A stretch of DNA of 64,000 nucleotides. Source: Roseibacterium elongatum DSM 19469 (GTDB taxonomy: Bacteria > Pseudomonadota > Alphaproteobacteria > Rhodobacterales > Rhodobacteraceae). Numbering within the stretch: position 1 is the stretch's first letter; the number at the start of each line of letters is the position of its first letter. Position numbers and translations under genes: made by a program. This document shows, piece by piece, positions 24,885 to 42,142 of the stretch. The notes under the pieces were generated by a model. The model searched no databases. It had not been told where the DNA came from and worked only from the letters and a program-made list of their open reading frames with translations. The stretch is taken from contig NZ_CP004372.1 of assembly GCF_000590925.1 (NCBI RefSeq), positions 2,089,001 to 2,153,000 on the forward strand, read 5' to 3'.

Positions 24885-26050
24885 AGCATCTCCGGCGCTT
24901 GAAGAAGTTCGGCGAACCTGCTGATAAAACGGGCAACCTGCCGCCCGTCGCTGACGCGATGATCGGCAGACAGGGTCAGCGTCACGACATGGCGCGGCAC
25001 GACCGCGCCCTCGACCACCCAGGGCCTGAGATGGGGCGCGCCCAGCCCGACAAGGGCGACCTGCGGCGGAAAGATGACCCCGCTCATCGCCTCGGCGCCC
25101 GTATCGCCGAGGCTGGAGACGGTGATCGTGCCCGAGGTCATTTCCGACCCGCGCAAACGCCCGCTTCGCGCCCGGCTGACCAGATCGCGCATCGCCGCCA
25201 TAGTGTCATCCAGCGACAGGTCTGCCGCATCCTGGATGGCCGGCGCGACCAGACCGCCACCGCGCAAGGCGATGGCGACGCCGACATGGACCGCAGACGC
25301 GGCGACGAACCCCTCGGGATCGCTGTAATGGCCGTTCATCTCGCGCACCTTTGCGGCAGCGAGGGCGGCGGCGCGCACGAAGACCGCCCCGAGCAGCACG
25401 CGATCGGCCGGGGGGCAATCGGCGTTGCGGGTTTTCAGAAAGGCGATGGCGGGGTCCACGTCGATCGTCTCGGACAGGTAGAAATGCGGGATGGTCTGTT
25501 TGGACCGTGTCATCGCGGCGGCGATGGCCTTGCGCATCTCTTCCATGGGCGAGGAGGCCGGGCGCGGCCGAACGGGCGCGGCGTGCTCGACATCGGCCAG
25601 CAGGATCGCGCCGCCCGGTCCACTGCCCTGGAGCGCCGCCAGATCCACCCCGAGGTCCTTGGCGCGCCGACGGGCCGCCGGTGAGGCAGCAGCGGCAGAC
25701 CCCGGCATGACGCGTGGTTCGTCAGCGACCGGCGGGGCGGATGGCGCAGACGCGGGCGGGGACTCCGCGCCCTGGGGCGCGGGTGGCGCGGCGACGGGGG
25801 CGGGCGGGGCCTCCCCCTCGGCCAGAACAACGGCCAAGGGCGCACCGACGGGCAGATCCGCCCCAAGATCGGCCAGCAATTCGTGCACCGTGCCGTTCTG
25901 AAAGATCTCGATCTCGATCGCGCCTTTCTGGGTCTCGACCGCCGCGACCACATCGCCGCGTTTGACCGTATCGCCGGGCTGGACCAGCCATTCGACCAAC
26001 CTGCCGCGCTCCATGTCGGCCCCGAGCGATGGCATGCTGAACACGGCCAT
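24881..26050 (-). CDS. 2-oxoacid dehydrogenase E2 (lipoyl acyltransferase)
   Basis: A 389-residue E2: N-terminal lipoyl domain with the modified lysine in ETQKGAIEI (Lys42), an Ala/Pro-rich linker, a short E1/E3-binding domain (SPAARRRAKDLGVDLAALQG, then SGPGGAI), and the CoA-dependent acyltransferase domain ending with the catalytic DHRVSDG (His about 364). It moves the acyl group made by the E1 from lipoate to an acceptor, normally CoA. It lies between the fused E1 and an ACP gene; no E3 is in the cluster, so housekeeping Lpd would be needed. The start at 26050 matches the lipoyl-domain beginning. Confidence 0.9.
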   Translation of the reverse strand: MAVFSMPSLGADMERGRLVEWLVQPGDTVKRGDVVAAVETQKGAIEIEIFQNGTVHELLADLGADLPVGAPLAVVLAEGEAPPAPVAAPPAPQGAESPPASAPSAPPVADEPRVMPGSAAAASPAARRRAKDLGVDLAALQGSGPGGAILLADVEHAAPVRPRPASSPMEEMRKAIAAAMTRSKQTIPHFYLSETIDVDPAIAFLKTRNADCPPADRVLLGAVFVRAAALAAAKVREMNGHYSDPEGFVAASAVHVGVAIALRGGGLVAPAIQDAADLSLDDTMAAMRDLVSRARSGRLRGSEMTSGTITVSSLGDTGAEAMSGVIFPPQVALVGLGAPHLRPWVVEGAVVPRHVVTLTLSADHRVSDGRQVARFISRFAELLQAPEML

Positions 26051-26051
26051 C

Positions 26052-28042
26052 TCAGCGGCCCAACTGCGCCCTGGCGGCGGCGATGATGTCGGGACCCTGA
26101 GGGATCGAGGCGTCTTCGAGATGCTTGGGGTAGGGGATCGGCACCTCGCGGGCGCAAACGCGCCCCACCGGGCCGTCGAGCGACCAGAACGCCTGTTCGA
26201 CGATGCGCGCGCAGATCTCGGCCGAGAGCGAGCCGCTGCGCCAGCCCTCGTCGATGATGACCGCGCGGCGCGTCTTGCCGACCGAGGCCATGATCGTGGC
26301 ATCGTCCAGTGGCCGCAGGCTGCGCAGGTCGATCACCTCGGCCTCGATGCCTTCGGCGGCCAGCGCCTCGGCGGCCTCCAACGTTTTCCACAACGACCCG
26401 CCATAGGTGATCAGGCTGACATCCATGCCCGCGCGCCGCACGGCTGCCTTGGTGATATCGACGGCTCCGGCGGCCGCGTCGATCATGGCGGTGCGGTTAT
26501 AAAGCATGACATTCTCGAAGATCAGCACCGGGTCGGGGTCCTGCAGTGCGGTCCAGAGCATGCCGCGCGCATCCTCGACCGTGGCGGGGGCCAGCACCTT
26601 GAGCCCCGGAATATGGGCATACCACCCCTCTAGGCTGTGCGAATGCTGCGCGGCCAGCTGTTTGCCCGCGCCCGTGGCCATGCGGATGACCAGCGGCACG
26701 CCGAATTGCCCGCCCGACATGTGCCGGATCGTGGCGGCGGTGTTCATGATCTGGTCAAGCGCCAGCAGGCTGAAATTCACCGTCATCAATTCCACGATGG
26801 GGCGCATGCCGGCAGCCGCCGCCCCGATGCCCGCGCCGGTAAAGCCCGACTCCGACAGGGGCGTGTCGCGAATGCGCGCTTCGCCAAACTCGTCCATCAG
26901 CCCCTTGGACACGGCGTAGCAGCCGCCATAGGCTCCCACATCCTCGCCCATCAGGAACACGCGGTCGTCGCGAGTCATGGCGTCGCGGATGGCCTGTTTG
27001 ACGGCTTCGCGATAGGTGATCTCGACTGTCTCGCCCGAGGGGGCGGCGGGCGCGGGCGGGTCCGGCTGTGGCCCCAGCACATGCGCCTCCAGCGTTTCGA
27101 CGGGCTCCCACGTGCCGGCCTCGGCAAAGGCCACGGCCTCGGCGATCTCGGTGTCGCCCTCTGCCTCTATCGTGGCGATGTCGCTGTCGTGGATCAGCCC
27201 GGCCTCCAACAGCCATGTCTGGAACCGGACGATGGGGCCATCGGCGCGGCGGGCCTCGATCTCGGATTTCTCGCGGTACAGCTGAGCGTCGAACATGGAA
27301 TGCGCGCGGAATCGGTAGGTCTGGCATTCCAGAAAGACAGGCCGCCCCGTCTCGCGGATGCGGGCCAGCGCCGTGCGGGTGGCGGCCTCGACCTCCACCA
27401 CATTCATCCCGTCCACGACCTGCGCCTCGATCCCGTAGGCGGCGGCCTTGCTGCGGATATCGGTCTGGCTTTCCGAGCGCGCCAGCGCGGTGCCCATGGC
27501 ATAGCCATTGTTTTCGCAGACGAACAGGACGGGCAGGTCCCACAACTCAGCCAGGTTCAGGGTCTCGTGAAACTCGCCCTCGGCCACCGCGCCCTCGCCG
27601 AAAAAGCAGACCGTCACGCGATCCTCGCCGCGCATCTTGTCGCCAAGCGCGAGGCCCCCGGCCAGGGGCAGTCCGCCGCCGACAATGGCGTTGCCGCCGA
27701 AAAACTCCGCCTCGGCGTCGAACAGATGCATCGAGCCGCCACGCCCGCCCGAACAGCCCTCGGCCTTGCCGAACATCTCGGCCATGACCTGCGGCATCGG
27801 TACACCGCGCGCCAGCGCATGGCCGTGTTCGCGGTAGGTCGCCACGATCCTGTCGGTGTGGGACAAGACCGGGATCACGCCGGCGGCGATGGCCTCCTCT
27901 CCGTCATAGAGATGCAGGAAGCCGCGGATTTTCTGCTGCGTGTACAGTTCGGCGCATTTGTCCTCGAACCGGCGGATGCGGATCATGTGGCGCAAGATGT
28001 CCAGCACATGCGCACGGTCGAGACGGGGCTTGTCGGTGACAC

Positions 28043-28046
<4 letters not shown>
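26052..28046 (-). CDS. Thiamine-dependent dehydrogenase E1, alpha-beta fusion
   Basis: A 664-residue protein in which an E1-alpha half (about residues 1-320) and an E1-beta half (about 345-664) are fused. The alpha half has [14 protein letters not shown] and the thiamine diphosphate motif [13 protein letters not shown]...CENN; the beta half has [28 protein letters not shown] and [16 protein letters not shown]. It resembles acetoin and pyruvate dehydrogenases (AcoAB, PdhAB); the 2-oxo substrate cannot be fixed. Most bacteria encode the two halves separately. It overlaps the AMP-ligase gene by 4 bases and ends one base before the E2 start. Confidence 0.9.
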
Positions 28047-29749
<1,703 letters not shown>

Positions 29750-29871
29750 CGTCATCCTCCCTCGCGCCCAGTGTGAAAGCGACTCGGGCCGGGAAACATG
29801 ATGCAGGTCAATGCACGCAAGGCGTGTTTACAATCCCTCGCTGTCAACCCTCGGACGGTTGCAGGGGCCAG

Positions 29872-32574
<2,703 letters not shown>

Positions 32575-32891
32575 CGGCGTATCCCTTGGGCCGTCGGCAG
32601 CCGGATGGCCGCCCCACATCGCGTGGCCGCTGCCATGTTTCCCAAAACCATCGGAAAAAGAAAATGCGACGCCCCCGCCCGCCCCCCGCCGGGCACGGAC
32701 CATCCGCAGATGCACGCACGCCCGCCTTGCGCGAATTGCCCAAGTCTTGATCACTTGCCGGCAATGCTGATCAGGATGTGGTTTTTGCACCAGGATCGGG
32801 GCGCGCTGCGCTTCGTCCCTTGCATCGCGATCCGTGCTGCGAAAGAACGCGAGAGGCTCATCACGCGAGAAAGAAGCAGAGGCAGCGCCAC
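32575..32891. other. Divergent promoter region ATPase / glgP
   Basis: No gene in these 317 bases. The notable element is at 32748-32773: two TGATCA palindromes flank a central TTGCCGGCAA palindrome, giving a near-dyad 26-base block that could be an operator. The glgP RBS AGAGG is at the right edge. Confidence 0.55.
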
Positions 32892-35268
<2,377 letters not shown>

Positions 35269-35274
35269 ACGCGC

Positions 35275-35295
35275 CCGCCCCGTCTGTCGGGGCGG
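35275..35295 (+). terminator. Hairpin after glgP
   Basis: CCGCCCCG-TCTGT-CGGGGCGG is a perfect 8-bp stem with a 5-base loop, 6 bases after the glgP stop. It may attenuate read-through into glgC or protect the glgP mRNA end. Confidence 0.55.
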
Positions 35296-35446
35296 TTGCA
35301 ACTGCGCCGCGTTGCCCTAGGCTGGCCGAGGATGTGGGTGGCGATGAAAGCGCTGACGCGGCCATGCCATCCGATCGTCGGGGTACCTGCCGGTTTGGCC
35401 GTGCTCTGGCGATGCACATGACCGGCAAAAGGGAGGGCCGCAGCCC

Positions 35447-36715
35447 ATGGTCGACAGCTCATCACGCCTCATGCGCAAGAGCATGGCCTTTGTCCTGGCC
35501 GGTGGCCGCGGAAGCCGGCTGAAGGAACTGACCGACAACCGCGCGAAACCGGCCGTCTATTTCGGCGGCAAGGCGCGGATCATCGACTTTGCCCTGTCCA
35601 ATGCGTTGAACTCGGGCATTCGCAAGATGGCGATCGCCACGCAATACAAGGCGCATTCGCTGATCCGGCACTGCCAGCGCGGGTGGAGCTTTTTCCGGCC
35701 CGAGCGCAACGAATACCTCGATATTCTGCCGGCCAGCCAGCGCGTGTCGGAGCATCAGTGGTATCTCGGCACGGCCGATGCTGTGACGCAGAACATCGAC
35801 ATCGTCGACAGCTACGGCGTCGATTACGTGCTGATCCTTGCGGGCGATCACATCTACAAGATGGATTACGAGCGGATGATCCGCCAGCATGTCGAAACCG
35901 GGGCCGACGTGACCGTGGGCTGCCTGACCGTCCCGCGCGCCGAGGCGACGGCATTCGGCGTGATGGGTGTGGACGCGCAGGACCGCATCACCAGCTTTCT
36001 CGAAAAGCCCGCCGACCCCCCCGGCACGCCCGATGACCCGACTGTCGCGCTGGCCTCGATGGGGATTTACGTGTTCTCGTGGAAACTCCTGCGCGAATTG
36101 CTGATCGCCGACGCCGCAGACCCGAATTCCAGCCATGATTTTGGCGGCGACATCATTCCCGACATCGTCAAGACCGGCAAAGCCATGGCGCATCGTTTCG
36201 CGGACAGTTGCGTGCGCCATGCGCCCGACGCCCCGGCCTATTGGCGTGACGTGGGCACGCTCGATGCCTTCTGGAAGGCGAATGTCGATCTGACGGGCTT
36301 TACCCCCGATCTGGACCTTTGGGACCACAACTGGCCGATCTGGACCTATTCCGAGATCGTGCCGCCCGCGAAATTCATCCATGACGAGGAAAACCGGCGC
36401 GGCACCGCCGTCAGTTCGCTGGTGTCGGGCGGCTGCATCATCTCGGGCACCGAGATCCGTCAATCGCTGCTGTTCACCATGGTTCACACCAACAGCTATT
36501 CCAGCCTCGATCAGGCGGTGGTCCTGCCGCACGCCAATATCGCGCGTCATGCAAGGCTGACCAAGGTCGTGATCGACCGCGGCGTGCAGATCCCCGAGGG
36601 GCTGGTCGTGGGCGAAGACCCCGAGGAAGATGCCAAGTGGTTTCGCGTCTCGGAAGGGGGCGTGACGCTGATCACCCGAAAGATGATCGAAGCCCGCGCG
36701 GCGGCTTTGGGATGA
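35447..36715 (+). CDS. glgC: Glucose-1-phosphate adenylyltransferase
   Basis: GlgC makes ADP-glucose, the committed step of bacterial glycogen synthesis. The 422-residue protein has the catalytic nucleotide-binding loop [20 protein letters not shown], the [13 protein letters not shown] substrate segment, [12 protein letters not shown], and a C-terminal left-handed beta-helix used in allosteric control. GGGAGGG precedes the start. It overlaps glgA by 4 bases (ATGA), so synthesis genes are translationally coupled. Confidence 0.95.
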   Translation: MVDSSSRLMRKSMAFVLAGGRGSRLKELTDNRAKPAVYFGGKARIIDFALSNALNSGIRKMAIATQYKAHSLIRHCQRGWSFFRPERNEYLDILPASQRVSEHQWYLGTADAVTQNIDIVDSYGVDYVLILAGDHIYKMDYERMIRQHVETGADVTVGCLTVPRAEATAFGVMGVDAQDRITSFLEKPADPPGTPDDPTVALASMGIYVFSWKLLRELLIADAADPNSSHDFGGDIIPDIVKTGKAMAHRFADSCVRHAPDAPAYWRDVGTLDAFWKANVDLTGFTPDLDLWDHNWPIWTYSEIVPPAKFIHDEENRRGTAVSSLVSGGCIISGTEIRQSLLFTMVHTNSYSSLDQAVVLPHANIARHARLTKVVIDRGVQIPEGLVVGEDPEEDAKWFRVSEGGVTLITRKMIEARAAALG

Positions 36716-38139
36716 AGGTCCTGTCCGTCGCCTCGGAATGCGTGCCCTTCGTCAAGACGGGGGGACTGGCCGATGTGGTCGGCGCCCTGCCCGGCGTGAT
36801 GGCGCAGGCGGGTGTCGAGATGCGGGTCATGCTGCCCGGCTACCCGGCCGTGATGGCGGCGATCGGCAAGGGTGAGGGGGTGTTGCACGACGACGACCTG
36901 TTCGGCGGGCCGGGGCGGCTGGTGTCGGCGCAGGCGGCCGGGATCGACCTGCTGGTGCTCGATGCGCCGCATCTCTTCGACCGCGACGGGTCGCTCTACA
37001 TGGGGCCGGGCGGGCAGGATTGGCCCGACAATCCCGAGCGCTTCGCCGCGCTGTCGTGGATGGCGGCGCGGGTGGCGGCCGAGGGGGTGGGCACATGGCG
37101 TCCCGATCTGGTGCATGGCCATGACTGGCAGGCGGGTTTCGCGCCCTATTACCTAAAAAAGCGCGGTGCGGATGTTCCCACAGTCTTCACCATCCACAAC
37201 ATCGCCTTTCACGGTACGGCCGCGGCCGACAGGTTGGGCGCGCTGCGGCTGGACCCGGCCGATTTCGTGCAGGATGGCGGGTTCGAATTCTGGGGGCAGA
37301 TCGACGCGCTGAAGGCCGGTCTGCTCTGGTCGGACCGGATCACCACGGTGTCGCCAAGCTATGCGCGGGAATTGACGCGGCCCGAGTTCGGCGCCGGCCT
37401 GCACGGCGTGATCGAGGCGCGCGCGGGCGATCTGGCGGGCATCCTGAACGGCATCGACACCGAGATCTGGAACCCGGCCACCGACCCCCATATCGTCGCG
37501 CGCTACAAGAGCCCGCGCGGCAAGGCAAAGAACAAGAAAGCCCTGCGGCAGGAGTTCGCCCTGCCCGAGGCGGGCGGACCGCTTTGCGTTGTGGTCTCGC
37601 GCCTGACCGAGCAAAAGGGTCTGGACCTTTTGATCGACGCCTTGCCCGCGCTGGTGGACCGGGGCGGTCAACTGGTGCTTCTGGGCACGGGCGAGGCCGC
37701 GTTGGAGGCTGCGTTCCGCGACGCGGCGCACCACGAGAATGTCGCCGTCCATATCGGCTATGACGAGGCGATGTCGCACCGTCTGATCGCCGGGGCGGAC
37801 GCGATCCTTGTGCCCTCGCGGTTCGAGCCCTGCGGTCTGACGCAGCTTTATGCGCTCCGCTACGGCACGATCCCGCTTGTGGCGCTGACCGGGGGGCTGG
37901 CAGATACGGTTATCCCGGCAAACCCCGCCGCCCTGTCAAAGGGGGTGGCGACGGGCATCCAGATTACCCCGCCCACGGCCCATGCGCTTGCCCTGGGGTT
38001 GATCGACCTATGTACGCTCTACCAGGACAAGACGACCTGGGCCCGCATGCAGCGCAATGCCATGGCCCAGCCCGTCGGGTGGGCGGCCTCGGCCGCCGCC
38101 TATGCCCGGCTCTATCACGAGGTGGCTGACCCCGCATGA
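36712..38139 (+). CDS. glgA: Glycogen synthase (ADP-glucose)
   Basis: GlgA, a GT5 glycosyltransferase, extends alpha-1,4 chains from ADP-glucose. The 475-residue protein shows the ADP-glucose site [14 protein letters not shown] at the N-terminus, HGHDWQAG, and the C-terminal nucleotide-binding motif [18 protein letters not shown]. Length and motif order are standard. It overlaps glgC and glgX in ATGA junctions. Confidence 0.95.
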   Translation: MKVLSVASECVPFVKTGGLADVVGALPGVMAQAGVEMRVMLPGYPAVMAAIGKGEGVLHDDDLFGGPGRLVSAQAAGIDLLVLDAPHLFDRDGSLYMGPGGQDWPDNPERFAALSWMAARVAAEGVGTWRPDLVHGHDWQAGFAPYYLKKRGADVPTVFTIHNIAFHGTAAADRLGALRLDPADFVQDGGFEFWGQIDALKAGLLWSDRITTVSPSYARELTRPEFGAGLHGVIEARAGDLAGILNGIDTEIWNPATDPHIVARYKSPRGKAKNKKALRQEFALPEAGGPLCVVVSRLTEQKGLDLLIDALPALVDRGGQLVLLGTGEAALEAAFRDAAHHENVAVHIGYDEAMSHRLIAGADAILVPSRFEPCGLTQLYALRYGTIPLVALTGGLADTVIPANPAALSKGVATGIQITPPTAHALALGLIDLCTLYQDKTTWARMQRNAMAQPVGWAASAAAYARLYHEVADPA

Positions 38140-40229
38140 CCCCAAAACCGATGATGGCCGAAGGCCGCGCCGCGCCCCTGGGGGCGACATTCGATGGCGA
38201 GGGCGTGAATTTCGCCGTGTTCTCGGAACATGCCACGCGCATCACCGTCTGCCTGTTTTCCGAAGACGGCCGGCACGAGACGGCGCGCCTGGACTTGCCC
38301 GAACGCGATGGTGACGTGTGGCACGGCTACGTGTCGGGGCTGCGGCCGGGGCAGCTTTACGGGTTGCGCGCCGATGGGCCCTATGCCCCGCATCAGGGGC
38401 ATCGCTTCAACTACAACAAGCTGTTGATCGACCCTTATGCCAAACGCCTGACGGGCCACCCGCGCTGGCATGACGCGCTGATGGGCTATACGGTGGGCCA
38501 CAGCCACCAGGACCTGAGCTTCGACAAGCGTGACAGCGCCCCCTACATGCCGCGCTGTTCGGTCGAGGACCCCAGCTTTTCCTGGGGCGAGGATCGTCCG
38601 CCGCACACCCGCGAGGCCGAGACGATCCTGTACGAGGCGCATGTCAAAGGGTTCACGCAGCAGTTTCCCGGGGCCGATCATCCGGGCAGTTTTCTCGCGC
38701 TCGGCTCGGACGCGGTGCTGGATTACCTCACGGATCTCGGGATCACGGCGATCGAGCTGCTTCCGTCGCAGGCGTTCCTGAATGACCGGTTCCTCGTCGA
38801 AAAGGGGCTGACGAACTACTGGGGCTACCAGACGCTGGGGTTTTTCGCGCCTGAACCGCGCTACCTGACCGCGGGGCAGATCGCCGAATTTCAGTACATG
38901 GTCGCGCGGCTGCATGCCGCCGGGATCGAGGTGATCCTGGATGTGGTCTACAATCACACCTGCGAAGGGTCCGAGACGGGACCGACCCTGTGTTTCCGGG
39001 GCCTCGACAACCTCAGCTATTACCGCCTCGCCTCGGACGGACGTAGCTACATCAACGACACGGGCACGGGAAACACGGTGAACGTGGATCACCCGATGGT
39101 CCTGCGCATGATCCTCGACAGTCTGCGCTACTGGGTCGAGGTGATGCATGTGGACGGATTCCGCTTTGACCTGTGTTCGACGCTGGGGCGCACGGATCAC
39201 GGGTTTCACAGGGGCGCGGCGTTTTTCGACGCGATCCGGCAGGACCCGGTGCTGACCAACGTCAAACTGATCGCCGAGCCCTGGGATATCGGGCCGGGGG
39301 GCTATCAACTCGGGGCCTTCCCACCGCCCTTCATGGAATGGAACGACAAGTTTCGCGACGGCGTGCGGTGCTATTGGCGTGGCGATGCCGGGCTGGTGCC
39401 CGAACTGGCCGAGCGCCTGACCGGGTCTGCGATGCAATTCGATCATTCGGGGCGCAACGCCACGTCTTCGGTCAACCTGCTGACGGCCCATGACGGGTTC
39501 ACGCTGGCCGATGTCGTTTCCTACGTGGAGCGCCACAACCTGGCCAATGGCGAGGATAACCGCGACGGCCATGGCGAGAATTTCTCGGACAATTTCGGCG
39601 TCGAGGGGCCAAGCGACGATCCGGGCGTGATCGCGGCGCGCGCGCGGCGGCGGCGCAACATGATGGCGACGCTGTTGCTGGCCCAGGGCACGCCGATGCT
39701 GCTGGCCGGGGACGAGGTCGGCCACAGCCAGAACGGCAACAACAATGCCTATTGCCAGGACAATGAAACGGGCTGGATCGACTGGGGCCAAGCCGACGAG
39801 GCGTTCCGCGCCTTCACGCGCGGGCTGATCGCGTTTCGCAAGGCGCACCCCATTCTGCGGCAAAAGCGGTTCCTGCACAGTCAGGAACGTGCGGTTGACG
39901 GGGTCGAGGACCTGTTCTGGTGGCGCGAGGATGGCGTGCCCATGACGCAGGCCGACTGGGACGATCCCGAGCGTCGCGTGCTCTGTGCCGAATTGCGCAT
40001 GGCCTCTGGCAGCCCGGCCTATGCCGAGCGCGAGGAAGCGCTGTTTCTGGTGTTCACTGCCGGGGACGCGGCGGCCACGATCACCTTGCCCGATCCGCCC
40101 GATGGATGGTCCTGGCGTCACCGGATCGACAGTGGCCAGGCCTGGTTCGGGGATATCGATGCCGGGGACGCGCTGCGGATCACGGGCCCCTCTGTAGCGG
40201 TTTGCGTGTTGGAGGCGCGCGATGGCTGA
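38136..40229 (+). CDS. glgX: Glycogen debranching enzyme
   Basis: GlgX, a GH13 isoamylase-type enzyme, removes alpha-1,6 branches from phosphorylase-limit glycogen. The 697-residue protein has an N-terminal CBM48-like domain (GATFDGEGVNFAVFSEHATR) and the four GH13 regions: DVVYNHT, GFRFDLCST (nucleophile Asp), IAEPWDIG (acid Glu) and LTAHDGFTL. It overlaps malQ by 8 bases, consistent with joint breakdown of glycogen by GlgP, GlgX and MalQ. Confidence 0.94.
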   Translation: MTPKPMMAEGRAAPLGATFDGEGVNFAVFSEHATRITVCLFSEDGRHETARLDLPERDGDVWHGYVSGLRPGQLYGLRADGPYAPHQGHRFNYNKLLIDPYAKRLTGHPRWHDALMGYTVGHSHQDLSFDKRDSAPYMPRCSVEDPSFSWGEDRPPHTREAETILYEAHVKGFTQQFPGADHPGSFLALGSDAVLDYLTDLGITAIELLPSQAFLNDRFLVEKGLTNYWGYQTLGFFAPEPRYLTAGQIAEFQYMVARLHAAGIEVILDVVYNHTCEGSETGPTLCFRGLDNLSYYRLASDGRSYINDTGTGNTVNVDHPMVLRMILDSLRYWVEVMHVDGFRFDLCSTLGRTDHGFHRGAAFFDAIRQDPVLTNVKLIAEPWDIGPGGYQLGAFPPPFMEWNDKFRDGVRCYWRGDAGLVPELAERLTGSAMQFDHSGRNATSSVNLLTAHDGFTLADVVSYVERHNLANGEDNRDGHGENFSDNFGVEGPSDDPGVIAARARRRRNMMATLLLAQGTPMLLAGDEVGHSQNGNNNAYCQDNETGWIDWGQADEAFRAFTRGLIAFRKAHPILRQKRFLHSQERAVDGVEDLFWWREDGVPMTQADWDDPERRVLCAELRMASGSPAYAEREEALFLVFTAGDAAATITLPDPPDGWSWRHRIDSGQAWFGDIDAGDALRITGPSVAVCVLEARDG

Positions 40230-42138
40230 CGCGCTGTCGGCCTTGGCCAAGCGGGCGGGGATCATCCCATCCTATACCGACCAGACAGGACGGCGGCGGC
40301 GCACGGGCAAGGCGACGATGCGGGCGCTCCTGGCGGCGATGGGTCTGCCGGTGCGCAACGAGGCCGAGGCGGCCGGGCATCTGGCCGGGTTGGAGGCCGA
40401 GACGGCGGCGCGAACGCTGCCACATTGGGTCGTCGGCGTGCCCGATACCGCCTTGCGTGGGGTCCTGCCCGAGGATGCGGTCTGGTTCCTCGAACGCGAG
40501 GATGGCCGCACCGCAGAGGGGCGAGGCGACACGGTGCCGGCCTTGCCCTTGGGCCTGCACGATCTGCATGTGGGCGGGGCGCGGTGTAGCGTGATCGTCG
40601 CGCCCGCGCGCCTTGCCGCGCCGCCCCGCGCCTGGGGGTTGATGGCGCCGCTGCATGCGATGCGTCCGGCCGTTCTCGGCGGCTTGGCCGATTACGAGGA
40701 TCTGGCCATCGCGGCCGAGGGGCTGGCGCGACAGGGGGCGGCGTTTCTGGGGTTGAACCCGATCCATGCCGGGTTCTTTGCCGATCCCGCGGGGTTCAGC
40801 CCCTACACCCCCTCGCATCGTCGCCGCCTGAGCGCGTTTCACCTCGGCGACGGGACGTCGCCCGCGCCATCCGGCGCATTGATCGACTACGGGGTCGAGA
40901 TCCCGCGCCGCCGCGCGGCCCTGCAGGCCGCTTTCGCGGTGTTTCAATCCGCTGGCGGCGATGCCGATTTCGACGCATTCCGCCGTGACGAAGGCGCGCC
41001 GCTTGCGCGGTTCGCCCTGCATCAGGCCCTGTCGGACCGGCACGGGGCCTATTGGGCGGAATGGCCCGCGGCCCTGCAGGACCCCGCCAGTGACGTGGTG
41101 GCACGGGCCGGGGCCGAGATGGCCGAGGCCGTCACCTTTCATGCCTGGCTGCAATGGCGCGCGCGAAACGATCTGATGGCAGCCAATCGGCGGGCCAGGG
41201 CGGCAGGCATGGGCTTGGGCCTTTATCTCGATCTGGCCGTGGGAACGCACCCCGCCGGGGCCGAAACCTGGGAGGATCGCGACAGTTTCGCCTTTGGCGC
41301 GTCGCTGGGGGCCCCGCCCGATGCCTTTTCCGCCGATGGCCAAAGCTGGGGCTTGGCCCCGTTCAATCCGCGCGCGCTGGTGGCCAAGGGCTTTCGCCCG
41401 CTGGCCGAAACCCTGCGCTGCCAGATGGCGCTGTCGGGGGCGGTGCGGATCGACCATATTCTCGGGTTCGACCGCGCCTTCTGGGTGCCCGAGGGTGCGC
41501 CGGGCGCCTATGTGCAGATGCCGCGCGACGCGATGCTGGCGGTGGTCAGGCTCGAGGCCGCGCGCGCGGGGGCCGTGGTGGTGGGCGAGGATCTGGGCAA
41601 TGTGCCGCGCGGGTTGCGCGCTGCGCTGGCGGCGTCCGGAATTCAGAGCTGCCGCTTGCAACTCTTTGAACAGATGCCGGGCGACGCGCCTGTGTTTCGT
41701 GCGCCCGAGCGGTTCGAGCCGAAATCCATCGCCAGTTTCTCGACCCATGATCTGCCGACGTGGAAAGGCTGGCGGCAGGGGCACGAGATCGAGACGCGGC
41801 GCGATCTGGGGCATGTCACGCCCGCATTCGCGGACCGGGAACTCGCGCGACGCAAGGACGAGGTGGCGGCCTTCGACGCGATGACGGCCAAGGTTGCACC
41901 CAAAGGGACCGACCCGGCCTCGGTCGACGCGATGCACCATGCACTGGGCGCGACCCGGTCAGCGCTGGCCATGGTGCAGGTGGAATGCGCGCTGGATGTC
42001 GTGCCGCAGCCGAACCTGCCGGGCACGACGACCCAATACCCGAATTGGCGCCAGCGCCTGCCTGTCGGCGCGGCGGATCTGGGCCGCGACCCGCGCATCG
42101 CGCACGCCGCCCGCATCATGGCGGCGCACAAACGCTGA
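40222..42138 (+). CDS. malQ: 4-alpha-glucanotransferase (amylomaltase)
   Basis: MalQ (GH77) disproportionates malto-oligosaccharides released during glycogen debranching. The 638-residue protein contains VRIDHILGFDRAFWVP (nucleophile Asp), GEDLGNVP (acid Glu) and SFSTHDLPTWKGW. The N-terminal region (IIPSYTDQTGRRRRTG) is the family's extra domain. Last gene of the plus-strand glg operon; it converges with the GghA-like gene with only four bases between stops. Confidence 0.92.
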   Translation: MADALSALAKRAGIIPSYTDQTGRRRRTGKATMRALLAAMGLPVRNEAEAAGHLAGLEAETAARTLPHWVVGVPDTALRGVLPEDAVWFLEREDGRTAEGRGDTVPALPLGLHDLHVGGARCSVIVAPARLAAPPRAWGLMAPLHAMRPAVLGGLADYEDLAIAAEGLARQGAAFLGLNPIHAGFFADPAGFSPYTPSHRRRLSAFHLGDGTSPAPSGALIDYGVEIPRRRAALQAAFAVFQSAGGDADFDAFRRDEGAPLARFALHQALSDRHGAYWAEWPAALQDPASDVVARAGAEMAEAVTFHAWLQWRARNDLMAANRRARAAGMGLGLYLDLAVGTHPAGAETWEDRDSFAFGASLGAPPDAFSADGQSWGLAPFNPRALVAKGFRPLAETLRCQMALSGAVRIDHILGFDRAFWVPEGAPGAYVQMPRDAMLAVVRLEAARAGAVVVGEDLGNVPRGLRAALAASGIQSCRLQLFEQMPGDAPVFRAPERFEPKSIASFSTHDLPTWKGWRQGHEIETRRDLGHVTPAFADRELARRKDEVAAFDAMTAKVAPKGTDPASVDAMHHALGATRSALAMVQVECALDVVPQPNLPGTTTQYPNWRQRLPVGAADLGRDPRIAHAARIMAAHKR

Positions 42139-42142
42139 GCGC

